Source: Gottfriedia luciferensis (GTDB taxonomy: Bacteria; Bacillota; Bacilli; Bacillales; Bacillaceae_G). Taken from it: DNA of 60,606 nucleotides. The first letter of the stretch is position 1. The number at the start of each line of letters is the position of its first letter. The notes beneath the pieces are model-generated. The model was not told the origin of the DNA and did not search any database. It worked only from the letters and a program-made list of their open reading frames with translations. The stretch is taken from NCBI RefSeq assembly GCF_001712755.1, contig NZ_MDKC01000015.1, positions 1-60,606 on the forward strand, read 5' to 3'. Both the position numbers and the translations under genes were made by a program. Shown one piece after another: positions 45,676-54,175 of the stretch.

Positions 45676-46342
45676 ATTTATATCCTACCCCTCTAATGCT
45701 TTGTAGCAAATCTTGTTTACCAAGCAAATCTAGTTTCTTTCGAAGAAGTTTAACAGTGGCATCAATCGTTTTCATTGCAACATCTGAATCAAAACCCCAT
45801 ACCCGCTCCAAAATAATTTCACGAGGTAATACTTGCCCTTTATTTTGTATTAAAAAATCAACTAATTGAAATTCGCGAGGGCTTAATTGAATTTCAGTAT
45901 CTCCACCTCTGATTGATTGGCTTGTACGATTAAGAATCATATCACTAATAATAATTTCTTCCTCTAATATAGGAGCATAATTACGTCTAGAAAGCGCTCT
46001 TAATCGAGCAAGTAGCTCATCAATTTCAAAAGGTTTAACTAAATAATCATCAGCTCCTGAGTCCAGTCCTACAATGCGGTCCTCTAGGGCGTCTTTAGCC
46101 GTAAGGATTAAAATCGCTCCTGAATATCCTTCTTTGCGTAACCTACGACACACTTCTATTCCTGTTCCACCTGGCATCATCCAATCTAATACTAATACAT
46201 CATAATGACTGTTTGTAGAGTAATAGTAGGCTTCTTCTCCCTCTGTAACCCATTCCACTTTATAACCTGCTTTTTTCTTTAACATATAACTGATTAGCTC
46301 ACCGAGTTTCAAATCATCTTCAGCTACTAGTATATTCATCAT
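45665..46342 (-). CDS. OmpR-family response regulator
   Basis: 225 aa: receiver domain with acidic EDD, phospho-Asp in LVLDWMMPGG, Thr in LTAKD, Lys in LVKPF; C-terminal winged helix (LSPREFQLVDFLI, GFDSDVAMKTIDATVKLLRKK). Partner of the kinase encoded downstream. ATG 46342 fits GAGGGAG eight bases upstream. Likely targets include the adjacent PspA operon. Confidence 0.92.
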   Translation of the reverse strand: MMNILVAEDDLKLGELISYMLKKKAGYKVEWVTEGEEAYYYSTNSHYDVLVLDWMMPGGTGIEVCRRLRKEGYSGAILILTAKDALEDRIVGLDSGADDYLVKPFEIDELLARLRALSRRNYAPILEEEIIISDMILNRTSQSIRGGDTEIQLSPREFQLVDFLIQNKGQVLPREIILERVWGFDSDVAMKTIDATVKLLRKKLDLLGKQDLLQSIRGVGYKFDN

Positions 46343-46428
46343 CAAAAATACTCCCTCGTTTTATATAAGTATCTCTATTTTTTTTCGGTTATCTTCTTCA
46401 TCTTTTCCATTTTCAAATCAATTATAAA

Positions 46429-46468
46429 ATAAAAGGAAGCACCCGTTAATTAATACGGTGCTCCCCTA
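46429..46468 (-). terminator. Terminator of the PspA operon
   Basis: Minus-strand hairpin GGAGCACCGT / ACGGGTGCTTCC (arms near 46455-46464 and 46435-46446), followed by TTTTATTTTA. It separates pspA from the regulator gene. Confidence 0.8.
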
Positions 46469-46489
46469 TATTTCTTTTAGATCATGACC

Positions 46490-47167
46490 TTACGCAGTTT
46501 CCACAGCATGCTGTTTTAGCTGTTTTAGCTTTTGTAGCTCTTCTTCTACTTCTTCACTCATTACGTTATCTTTATATCCATTAGATAGGTTAGTATGATA
46601 TGCAAATTTATTTTGAGCTTGTACTTCTGCCTCCATCATAAGTATTCGATCTTCTGCACGTGATATGCCATTTGCGATTGTTTCTGAATTAAATGAAACA
46701 GATGTTTGTTGAATTTGTTTAATTGATTTTGCAATATTTGCTCTAGAAACTAGTAACAGTCTCTTATGCAGATATTCATCATATTTACCTTTCAGTTCAT
46801 CTAATTTTTCATAAAGTGACTGAGTTTGATTTTGAATTGTATTTAGTTGCTCTGTATAGAGACTTAACTGTTTTTCATGAACAAGTTTTTCCTGTATTGC
46901 CAGTTTTGCAATGGAATCTTCACCATTTTCAACTGCTAGCTTAGCTTGTCCACTTCTTTTGTTTACCAGCCCTTCTGTCTCTAAAATCAATGCTTTTTGC
47001 TTATTCTCTAGATAGATTTGACGAGAGAGTGCTTCCTGACCTTTCAAAAGATCTTCTTCCATTTCTCTAATATATTGATTTAACATTGAGATTGGATCTT
47101 CTAAACCATCCAATGCTCCATTCACTTTAGCCAATGATATTGATTTCATTCTTTTAAAAATGCCCAT
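46490..47167 (-). CDS. pspA: PspA/IM30-family protein
   Basis: 225 aa. N-terminal amphipathic helix (MGIFKRMKSISLAKVNGALD), DPISMLNQYIREME and a long coiled coil. ESCRT-III-like membrane-guarding protein, as LiaH and PspA in B. subtilis. One base after the small membrane-protein gene, so one operon. The neighbouring two-component system is of OmpR type, unlike LiaRS. Confidence 0.92.
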   Translation of the reverse strand: MGIFKRMKSISLAKVNGALDGLEDPISMLNQYIREMEEDLLKGQEALSRQIYLENKQKALILETEGLVNKRSGQAKLAVENGEDSIAKLAIQEKLVHEKQLSLYTEQLNTIQNQTQSLYEKLDELKGKYDEYLHKRLLLVSRANIAKSIKQIQQTSVSFNSETIANGISRAEDRILMMEAEVQAQNKFAYHTNLSNGYKDNVMSEEVEEELQKLKQLKQHAVETA

Positions 47168-47168
47168 T

Positions 47169-47579
47169 TTATTTATTCTCCTTTTTTGACAATAGATTTT
47201 TTTCCCATTTATCCAATAAGTCTGCGTTTGTTCTGTTTATAGGTGTATTAAAACTAGTTGTATCTAATGAAATTTGATTAACCTGGCTAGCTTGTCCCTT
47301 TTTAACTAACTTTTTAAAGATAAAAGTCACTACCGCAATTGCGATTAAAAGGAATAATACTAAACCAATCCAAGAAAAATCATGAAAATGGTGTGGACCA
47401 TGCATTATCTGATGTGATCTAAATTCGTTTCGACCGCCTCTATCCATGTACATTGAATGTTGATCAGCAAAACGTCTTTCATGAAAGCCACCTAGTAATC
47501 TAAGAAAAAAGTGTACCCCTAAAACAAAAACTGCAGTTATAGAGACCCACGTAAATATTCTCTTTACTCTTTTATTCAT
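47169..47579 (-). CDS. Membrane protein paired with PspA
   Basis: 136 aa with two membrane helices (about 8-28 and 70-90) separated by a His/Arg-rich external loop (GGFHERRFADQHSMYMD, HQIMHGPHHFHDF) and a cytoplasmic tail (about 45 aa). Probably the membrane anchor of PspA, the part LiaI plays for LiaH, but not clearly homologous. GAGGAGGG ribosome binding site. The His-rich loop might bind metal. Confidence 0.72.
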   Translation of the reverse strand: MNKRVKRIFTWVSITAVFVLGVHFFLRLLGGFHERRFADQHSMYMDRGGRNEFRSHQIMHGPHHFHDFSWIGLVLFLLIAIAVVTFIFKKLVKKGQASQVNQISLDTTSFNTPINRTNADLLDKWEKNLLSKKENK

Positions 47580-47665
47580 GTTATTTCCCTCCTCTCATTT
47601 CTTAATAAATTGAATTCTAATAGAGGATGGTGAAATTATGGTGAAAACCAAAAATTAATTTTGTT

Positions 47666-47712
47666 CATAAAAAAAGATAGGTAACAGATTTTCATCTGCA
47701 TTCCTATCTCTT
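47666..47712 (-). terminator. Terminator of the gerA-type operon
   Basis: Minus-strand GATAGG / CCTATC outer stem with inner CAGATGAAAATCTG hairpin, then T7. Confidence 0.8.
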
Positions 47713-47724
47713 TTTCTTTTAAAA

Positions 47725-48795
47725 TTATTTGATTAATCCGGTCCCTTTAATTTTCACTTCAGACTTAATCTTAAAGGCTAGGCTATCGTACTTTTTGTTC
47801 CATAATGATAAATTTCTATTTTCGCTATTCCTAGATAAGTATCTTAAACCAAAACCGATTGGATCAATGTCTTTTTCTTTTATTTTAATTAGTAAAGCTT
47901 TAGTCTCTGCACTTATTTTATCTTCCAATTGCTTATTAAGTTTTGGTATGTCACTTTCTTTGATCGAATCAAGGTCATCAATCTTTTCTTCTATAACCGC
48001 TCTCACCTTAATCGTATAATTGGCAACAATATTTTTATTTTGATGTTTTAATTTGTAATTTGCCTTTCCTTTTTCTAAATTCATTACAAACATAACTTTC
48101 TTGTTTTTGACCTTTAAGCTTTCATCGTAAATTCCAGTCGTTAAAAGTCGATAAGTTTCTGATTCACTTGGACTGAGGTCCATAATCATTTTACTCTTAT
48201 CAAATAATGCTATTCGGTCTACTAATAAATCTTTTTTATTTGATTCAATAATAGGCATAACGATGTCTATTCCGTCTTCTGTTTCTCTCCTATATGCGTC
48301 GAAAAGACAAACTGAATCTATGTATGGCGATTCAGTTCTACTAAAATCAAAATATGATTTTAAAACACCGCCTGATACTTGTTCTTGTATAGGTTTAAAG
48401 TTAAGCACTTCAAATGCATTCGGTTTAGCAACGCTTAAATAAGACGTCATTTGAATATCCGGTCTTCTTACAAAAAACTCTAATAGCGGTTGTATATTAC
48501 TTTTAGCTAATTTTTCTCCAATCACAATCGCACTACTATGTCCATAAACCAATTCCTTATCAATCTGTGATTTCATTAAGTTAAGACCTTCTGAAATCGA
48601 GTCAGTATTTGCTGTGAGTATAAGAAATTCTGATTTTGGTATTTTCGGATCTCCATTAGGAATTGCTACTTTAATCATCACTTTATATTTTTTTTGAGGA
48701 TCCTCAGATTGATCAATTCCAATAGATGTTACGAATGCTCTCTTATCAATATCTTTAAAGGTACATCCAGATAATAGGAGCGTTGCACCAATCAT
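47725..48795 (-). CDS. Ger(x)C-family spore germination lipoprotein
   Basis: About 356 aa C-subunit of a germinant receptor. Lipobox LLSGC just after the start; then FKDIDKRAFVTSIGID, VYGHSSAIVIGE and the Ger(x)C C-terminal domain. The start is unclear: ATG 48795 gives a very short signal peptide without lysines, while the natural-looking n-region (YKKKERYLSLSFF) lies upstream where no ATG, GTG or TTG is in frame. A frameshift in the A8 run near 48826-48833 or an unusual start codon is possible. Third gene of the operon. Confidence 0.82.
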   Translation of the reverse strand: MIGATLLLSGCTFKDIDKRAFVTSIGIDQSEDPQKKYKVMIKVAIPNGDPKIPKSEFLILTANTDSISEGLNLMKSQIDKELVYGHSSAIVIGEKLAKSNIQPLLEFFVRRPDIQMTSYLSVAKPNAFEVLNFKPIQEQVSGGVLKSYFDFSRTESPYIDSVCLFDAYRRETEDGIDIVMPIIESNKKDLLVDRIALFDKSKMIMDLSPSESETYRLLTTGIYDESLKVKNKKVMFVMNLEKGKANYKLKHQNKNIVANYTIKVRAVIEEKIDDLDSIKESDIPKLNKQLEDKISAETKALLIKIKEKDIDPIGFGLRYLSRNSENRNLSLWNKKYDSLAFKIKSEVKIKGTGLIK

Positions 48796-48809
48796 AAAAA
48801 AGCTAAGAC

Positions 48810-49895
48810 TTAAATAACGTTCCTTTTTTTTATAGACGCATACAATAACGAAATGATTAATAAGAAGTTTGAGATAGCATTTAAATTGAAATACAAAGTA
48901 AAATATTTTACTAAATCTGTTTCTCTTATTAGAAGTTGAATAACTGTAGTTAAACAGATAAAGAAGGAAATTAATAACCATTTATAAGATCCTCCATAAC
49001 TTAAATTGAGAGTTTTAAAAAGCTCTAATGAGGTATGCCAGCTAAGTATGATATATATTAATGAAATAATGATTTGGCCAAACAGTAGAATGTAAATAAC
49101 CCTCTCTACTATCAAATAGTCAAAATGCATACTATCAACTGTCGTTAACCAAACAAACACTTCTTTCCTAACACCGTTTAAGCCTAAGTATCCGATTGGT
49201 ATTAAATAATTACTGCAGATTATAAACATCCCACATAGAAAAATCCAAAGAAGAAATTTTTTGGTTATAAAATTTAAATTTATTTTTTCATTAAAAATAA
49301 TTAAATTAGAGAATCCCGTAAAGACAAATAGGGCAGCGGTGAACGCACTAATTTTTGGTAGATGTTTGAAATAGTTAATAGATTGGTAAAGGGAATCGAC
49401 TACAACAAAACGATCAGTCAAAAATCTTATAAGCACAAATAAAACAATTGGAATATGAAGTATTACGAGTATTTCTGTAACGTATAATAATGATTCTGTT
49501 TTTAGTAAAATCGCAAAAATTATTACTAAGAGAAATACAATATAAGTTATTAAGATAGGGGTATTTGGATTGATAAATATATTTACAACGTGAATTAACG
49601 CAATAATAAATAATGCACCCGTCAAGTACCAAAAAATTAAGCTATAAATTATGTAGCATTTTCGACACCAGTCGGGAACTACATTTTTTATGATTTGACT
49701 AATATTTTGTTCAGGAAATTTACTAAATAACTTTTGTAAAATATAAATAAAAAAGCCACCTACTATAATGGCCAAACCAATACTTGTAATACTTCCATCT
49801 AAACTATTCCTATACAATATTTGTGGCCCAAATGCAGTTATGCTAATAACCGTATTTAAATAAAATAGGTATGTAATATATCTTTTCCCTAGCAA
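48810..49895 (-). CDS. GerAB-family spore germination permease subunit
   Basis: About 361 aa with ten predicted membrane segments, APC-type fold, the germinant-binding B-subunit of GerA receptors. TTG 49895 (MLGKRYITYLF) with GGGGTG six bases before it is preferred; a GTG at 49904 lies too close. Middle gene of the operon, 17 bases after the A-subunit stop. Germinant not predictable. Confidence 0.85.
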   Translation of the reverse strand: MLGKRYITYLFYLNTVISITAFGPQILYRNSLDGSITSIGLAIIVGGFFIYILQKLFSKFPEQNISQIIKNVVPDWCRKCYIIYSLIFWYLTGALFIIALIHVVNIFINPNTPILITYIVFLLVIIFAILLKTESLLYVTEILVILHIPIVLFVLIRFLTDRFVVVDSLYQSINYFKHLPKISAFTAALFVFTGFSNLIIFNEKINLNFITKKFLLWIFLCGMFIICSNYLIPIGYLGLNGVRKEVFVWLTTVDSMHFDYLIVERVIYILLFGQIIISLIYIILSWHTSLELFKTLNLSYGGSYKWLLISFFICLTTVIQLLIRETDLVKYFTLYFNLNAISNFLLIISLLYASIKKRNVI

Positions 49896-49912
49896 AAAAT
49901 GCACCCCATTAT

Positions 49913-51202
49913 TTAATTTTTATTAAAAAGTGTCAAATAAGGTTTTCCTAAGCTTCTTAAATTACATAAATGGCAAAGTATAGCTAGTGTACCTACTATA
50001 ACGCCAATCATCCCAAACAATGAGGCAAATAGTATAATCGGATATCGAACAATTCTAATTGCTTGATGCATCGCATTAATTGGAATACTAAATAAAGAGA
50101 TGGCAACTAATGAAACAACGATAATCATGATGTCTGCTACTAGACCTGCCTGTGATGCAGTTTGCCCTAAAATTAGCCCCCCTACAGTAGTAGCTGTAGA
50201 ACTAATTGATTTAGGTAATCTCAAACTTGCTTCTATTAAAAATTCTGCCATTAACATGAGAAAAAGAATTTCAATATAAGAAGGAAACGGCACTGACATT
50301 CTACTTCCGGCAACGAGTAAGGCGAATTGGACTTGTAAAACTTCTGGAGAATAAGAAATAACTGCGACATAAATAGCTGGTAAAAACACTGTAATCATTA
50401 AAGCTATATAACGGATTGAAATAAAAAACTTCGACACTAACGTTAGTTCCACCGTATCATCCATCGATTTAAAGAAGTCGGCGAAAGTCGCAGGTCCAAT
50501 TAGCGCCCATGGCGTTCCCTCAACAAGTAAAATTATCTTTCCAGTTGATAGATTAAATACGACTCGATCTGGCCGCTCAGTAGTTAGAAATAGAGGAAAT
50601 AAACTCCACTTATTATTAATTAATATTTTTTGAAGTTGACCGCAGGATTGTAATACATCAATTGTTATCCCTTTAACTTTTTCTATGAGATGTTTGTATA
50701 CATTACCATCTACTAAGTTCTCATCATATAACACAAGTACTTTAGTTTTTGATAAATTTCCTACAATATAGTTTTCAACCTTTAAAGTACTCTTTCTATA
50801 CCGATTACGAATCAAGTTTAAAGATACATCAATTTTTTCATTTAATCCGTCCTTTGGTCCTTGTAACACATTTTCTTCGGTCGACACTCCAACAGAACTT
50901 GCACTAAATTCGCTGATCATAATTGAGTAGTTTATTTCATCTAAATTTATAATAATATTTCCGTTTAGAATCTTTTCAACCATGACTGATTCTTCGGAAA
51001 CGATCTCCCAATTATTTAATGTTTTAAGGTAGTTTTTATATAAAACAAATGATTCATATTCATAAAAAGGTGTAATAAGAAGTTCAGTAATTTTATTCCC
51101 ATCACATACTGAATTTAAATAGTAAAGAGTGATCGTTTTATTATATTTTTTTAGGCTACGTTTTTGAAAATCAATGTTATTTTGAATTGATTTAAACTTC
51201 AT
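49913..51202 (-). CDS. GerAA-family spore germination protein (short C-terminus)
   Basis: 429 aa A-subunit. Soluble domain (about 1-235) ending VNxSTGKIILLVEGTPWALIGPATFADFF, then four to five membrane segments (PFPSYIEILFLMLMAEFLIEASLRLP, GGLILGQTASQAGLV). The protein stops at LRSLGKPYLTLFNKN, where family members usually run on for about 50-60 residues after PYLxP, so the C-terminal tail is missing. ATG 51202 with GAGGTG six bases upstream. First gene of the operon. Confidence 0.87.
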   Translation of the reverse strand: MKFKSIQNNIDFQKRSLKKYNKTITLYYLNSVCDGNKITELLITPFYEYESFVLYKNYLKTLNNWEIVSEESVMVEKILNGNIIINLDEINYSIMISEFSASSVGVSTEENVLQGPKDGLNEKIDVSLNLIRNRYRKSTLKVENYIVGNLSKTKVLVLYDENLVDGNVYKHLIEKVKGITIDVLQSCGQLQKILINNKWSLFPLFLTTERPDRVVFNLSTGKIILLVEGTPWALIGPATFADFFKSMDDTVELTLVSKFFISIRYIALMITVFLPAIYVAVISYSPEVLQVQFALLVAGSRMSVPFPSYIEILFLMLMAEFLIEASLRLPKSISSTATTVGGLILGQTASQAGLVADIMIIVVSLVAISLFSIPINAMHQAIRIVRYPIILFASLFGMIGVIVGTLAILCHLCNLRSLGKPYLTLFNKN

Positions 51203-51226
51203 ATACATCACCTCTTTATTAATTTG

Positions 51227-51251
51227 TACGAATATCATGTGGATATTCGTA
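51227..51251. promoter_or_regulatory. 10-bp inverted repeat at the gerA-type operon promoter region
   Basis: TACGAATATC (51227-51236) / GATATTCGTA (51242-51251) with a 5-base centre. It contains CATGATA on the minus strand, which fits a sigma-G -10 box (CATNNTA), though no good -35 is seen. Possible operator or leader hairpin. Confidence 0.55.
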
Positions 51252-51337
51252 AATATTGGCAATAAGAAAAACGTGTATAAAAAACAATTTTTTTAAATAT
51301 CATCACTTTGTTCGATAATTTACGGAAGAAACAAAAA

Positions 51338-51380
51338 AGAGGCTGCTGAAAATTTAGATTTCAACTTAGCCTCTTTTCTA
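51338..51380 (-). terminator. Terminator of small paralogue 2
   Basis: Minus-strand imperfect hairpin GAGGCTAAGTTGAAAT ... TTTTCAGCAGCCTC, followed by T6. Confidence 0.82.
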
Positions 51381-51491
51381 TTAAAGTTCAACCTGATTTG
51401 GTTTTCTTATTACAACACGCTCATCAACTTCACTAACATGAAAGTCATCTTTTGTTGGAATGAAGTTTTCATCGTAAACTTTTATCATCAT
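51381..51491 (-). CDS. Tiny protein, paralogue 2 of a tandem pair
   Basis: 36 aa: MMIKVYDENFIPTKDDF then HVSEVDERVVIRKPNQVEL. GGAG lies six bases before the ATG. From DEN through IRKP it matches the upstream paralogue at nearly every residue, so codon-level conservation supports translation. Acidic middle, basic end, no signal peptide or Cys. It has its own terminator. I do not recognise the family. Confidence 0.75.
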   Translation of the reverse strand: MMIKVYDENFIPTKDDFHVSEVDERVVIRKPNQVEL

Positions 51492-51616
51492 TTTTCACTC
51501 CTGCTCAGTATTTAAATGCGAATTTTCCCATATTCTTAAGATGGATTGCTTGTTCTAGTTTTATTCTTAGTTTTGTTAAATTTTTGCTGCTTGTATGTAT
51601 TATCATGTTCAAAATA

Positions 51617-51648
51617 AAAAAGGACTAATGGTTATCACCACTAGTCCC
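51617..51648 (-). terminator. Terminator of small paralogue 1
   Basis: Minus-strand hairpin GGACTAGTGGT / ACCATTAGTCC with one mismatch, followed by T6, between the two paralogues. Confidence 0.85.
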
Positions 51649-51667
51649 CTGTATTTTAAATTTAAAG

Positions 51668-51766
51668 TTATTTAATTGGTTTTCTTATTACAACACGCTC
51701 ATCAACTTCACTAACGTGAAAATCGTCTTTTGTAGGGATGATATTTTCATCGTTAAATTTGGTCAT
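51668..51766 (-). CDS. Tiny protein, paralogue 1 of a tandem pair
   Basis: 32 aa: MTKFNDENIIPTKDDF then HVSEVDERVVIRKPIK. AGGGAG upstream of the ATG. No terminator is visible between glmS and this gene, so it may be read from glmS or from its own promoter. The shared upstream motif CTGAGCAGG-AGTG in both paralogues shows that the whole unit, including the ribosome binding site, was duplicated. Confidence 0.75.
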   Translation of the reverse strand: MTKFNDENIIPTKDDFHVSEVDERVVIRKPIK

Positions 51767-51837
51767 CTTTTTACACTCCCTGCTCAGTTTTTATTTTCAA
51801 ATCTGTTTTTTAATAAACTTTGAGATTACTAATTTTA

Positions 51838-53640
51838 TTATTCAACAGTAACTGATTTTGCAAGATTACGTGGTTTATCAACATCACAACCACGATGTAA
51901 AGCAGCATAGTAAGAAATTAATTGTAATGGTACGACTGAAAGGATTGGAGATAATTCTTCTTGTACTCTTGGTAAAATGAAGCGATCGCCTTCCATATTT
52001 AATCCTTCCATAGAAATGATACAAGGGTTAGCACCACGAGCAACAACCTCTTTTACATTTCCACGAATGTTTAAGTTTACTGATTCTTGTGTTGCTAATG
52101 CGAAGATTGGAGTCCCTTCTTCGATTAGAGCAATTGTACCGTGTTTTAACTCTCCACCAGCAAATCCTTCTGCTTGGATGTAAGAAATTTCTTTTAGTTT
52201 TAATGCGCCTTCTAAGCAAACGAAGTAATCTACGTTACGACCGATGAAGAATGCATTACGAGTTGTAGCTAAATATTCTGTAGCAATTTTTTCAAACTCT
52301 TCTTTTTGGTTTGTAATTGATTCCATTGCATTTGCTACAATTCCAAGTTCTTTAACTAGGTTAAAGTTAACTGATTTTCCTTTTTCTTTTGCAAGAGCAT
52401 TTGCAACAATTGCAAGTACTGCTAATTGTGCAGTGTAAGCTTTCGTTGATGCAACTGCGATTTCAGGACCTGCGTGTAAAGGAAGAGTGAAATCAGCCTC
52501 ACGTGATAATGTTGATCCTGGAACGTTTGTAAGTGTAATTGCTTTATGACCTAATTTATTTGTTTGTACTAGACATGCTCTACTATCAGCAGTTTCACCG
52601 CTTTGTGAAATATAAATGAATAATGGTTTTTCTGAAAGCAGTGGCATATTGTAAGAGAATTCACTTGCAACATGTACTTCTACAGGTACTCCCGCCATTT
52701 TTTCAATAAACTGTTTTCCAACAAGACCAGCATGATAACTAGTTCCACAAGCAACAATATATAATCTGTCAGCTTCTGCTAAAGCCGCTTTAATTTCTGC
52801 GTCGATTACAAGCTCGCCATTTTCATCTTGGTACTTTTGGATAATATTACGGATTACTAAAGGTTGCTCATCTGTTTCTTTTAACATGAAATGAGGATAA
52901 GTTCCTTTTTCGATATCGCTAGCATCAATTTCTGCAGTATACGGAGAACGTTCTTTAATATTTCCGTTAAGATCCATTAATTGAACACGATCTTTAGTAA
53001 CTAAAATAACCTCTTTATCCATTAATTCAATAAATTGATCAGTAATTTGTAACATTGCCATCGCATCAGATGCAATAACATTAAACTCTTCACCAACACC
53101 AACTAGTAATGGACTTTTATTTTTTGCTACATAAATTACGTCATCGTCTTGTTTATCTAATAATGCAATTGCATAAGAACCTTTAAGAAGCTTAAGTGTT
53201 TCTCTAAAAGCATCAAGCACAGATAAACCTTTTTTAATATGAAGTTCTACTAACTGAACAATTACTTCAGTATCTGTATCACTTGTAAAATCAATATCAT
53301 TTAAATAATCGTTTTTTAATTGTACATCGTTCTCGATAACGCCGTTATGAACAAGTGTAAAACGTTCAGTAGAGCTTTGGTGAGGATGCGCATTTCGTTT
53401 ACTTGGAGCACCATGTGTTGCCCATCTTGTATGACCAATTCCAACGTTTCCGTCCGCTTTTGTAGGGATTGATTTACGTAATACTGCAATTCTACCTTTT
53501 TCTTTATAAACTTCTACACCATTGTCAGTTAAAAGAGAAATCCCAGCAGAATCGTATCCACGATACTCTAATTTCTCTAAACCTTTTAATAAAATTTCTT
53601 TCGCATTATCATTTCCAATATATCCAACGATTCCACACAT
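51838..53640 (-). CDS. glmS: Glucosamine--fructose-6-phosphate aminotransferase
   Basis: 600 aa. N-terminal glutaminase with nucleophile Cys2 (MCGIVGYIG), GHTRWATHG and TDTEV; two SIS domains ([21 protein letters not shown]) and the end LAKSVTVE. Makes glucosamine 6-phosphate for wall synthesis. Controlled by the glmS ribozyme about 180 bases upstream. No close ribosome binding site is visible; AGGA is about 20 bases away, inside a long complementary arm. Confidence 0.98.
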   Translation of the reverse strand: MCGIVGYIGNDNAKEILLKGLEKLEYRGYDSAGISLLTDNGVEVYKEKGRIAVLRKSIPTKADGNVGIGHTRWATHGAPSKRNAHPHQSSTERFTLVHNGVIENDVQLKNDYLNDIDFTSDTDTEVIVQLVELHIKKGLSVLDAFRETLKLLKGSYAIALLDKQDDDVIYVAKNKSPLLVGVGEEFNVIASDAMAMLQITDQFIELMDKEVILVTKDRVQLMDLNGNIKERSPYTAEIDASDIEKGTYPHFMLKETDEQPLVIRNIIQKYQDENGELVIDAEIKAALAEADRLYIVACGTSYHAGLVGKQFIEKMAGVPVEVHVASEFSYNMPLLSEKPLFIYISQSGETADSRACLVQTNKLGHKAITLTNVPGSTLSREADFTLPLHAGPEIAVASTKAYTAQLAVLAIVANALAKEKGKSVNFNLVKELGIVANAMESITNQKEEFEKIATEYLATTRNAFFIGRNVDYFVCLEGALKLKEISYIQAEGFAGGELKHGTIALIEEGTPIFALATQESVNLNIRGNVKEVVARGANPCIISMEGLNMEGDRFILPRVQEELSPILSVVPLQLISYYAALHRGCDVDKPRNLAKSVTVE

Positions 53641-53647
53641 AATTAAC

Positions 53648-53836
53648 TATTGCTTAGTAAGTCCTAAAACAAGACATACAAAATGTATAGGAATGGAACG
53701 CTGTTTTCCTAACCGTTTAACTATTTAATTTTCTATTCCCTCGTCATGTTTAATAATGGTAGAGGACTTACAAGCAATATCCACCTACCTTTCATATTCC
53801 GCTCATTAGCGAGTTCATTTTTTTGTTTTAAACGGT
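53648..53836 (-). promoter_or_regulatory. Structured leader between the glmS ribozyme and glmS
   Basis: Two sets of complementary arms. Set 1: 53828-53836 with 53712-53720 (9 bp, ACCGTTTAA/TTAAACGGT). Set 2: 53763-53779 with 53648-53665 (17 bp with one bulge). In RNA order they interleave, so they would form a pseudoknot or two exclusive folds. The last arm ends about 7 bases before the glmS ATG. Confidence 0.65.
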
Positions 53837-53992
53837 GTATCAGATTATTTACGTTTGTGCACACAGTCACCCATGTGTTTTACATAAATAATTTCGGTTG
53901 TGATACAGCAACCGGGAGTCATCCGCCGAAACTTCGATAAAACTCCACCTCGTCAACTACACATTCACGTCTAGTGTAGTTCTGGCGCTTTT
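53822..53992 (-). ncRNA. glmS ribozyme
   Basis: Minus-strand RNA with the diagnostic order AGCGCCAGAAC (near 53990-53980), GACGAGGTGGAGTTTATCGA, TTCGGCGGATGACTCCCGG and CATGGGTGACTGTG. Glucosamine 6-phosphate-dependent self-cleavage occurs just before GCGCC (about 53988), which destabilises glmS mRNA. The 3' boundary is approximate. Confidence 0.93.
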
Positions 53993-54118
53993 TTAATACT
54001 TTATTATTTCTATACTCCTTCCCTGTTAGGAAAACAATAAAACAACTATACTATACTGTATTAAAACTGGTCAACAAAAATATGTTGAAAAAAAGTTATA
54101 GAATAGCTGTATATAACA

Positions 54119-54165
54119 AAAATATGCATAGACTTACACAAAAGTGCTCATCAATGCATATTTTT
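54119..54165 (-). terminator. Terminator between glmM and glmS
   Basis: AATATGCAT (54121-54129) / ATGCATATT (54154-54162) with a 24-base loop and T-runs on both outer sides. Confidence 0.65.
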
Positions 54166-54175
54166 TTAATTTATA

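Noticed and set aside
51203-51262. Longer GerAA start at 51262
   Set aside because: The extension crosses the inverted repeat and lacks a ribosome binding site; ATG 51202 has GAGGTG at good spacing.
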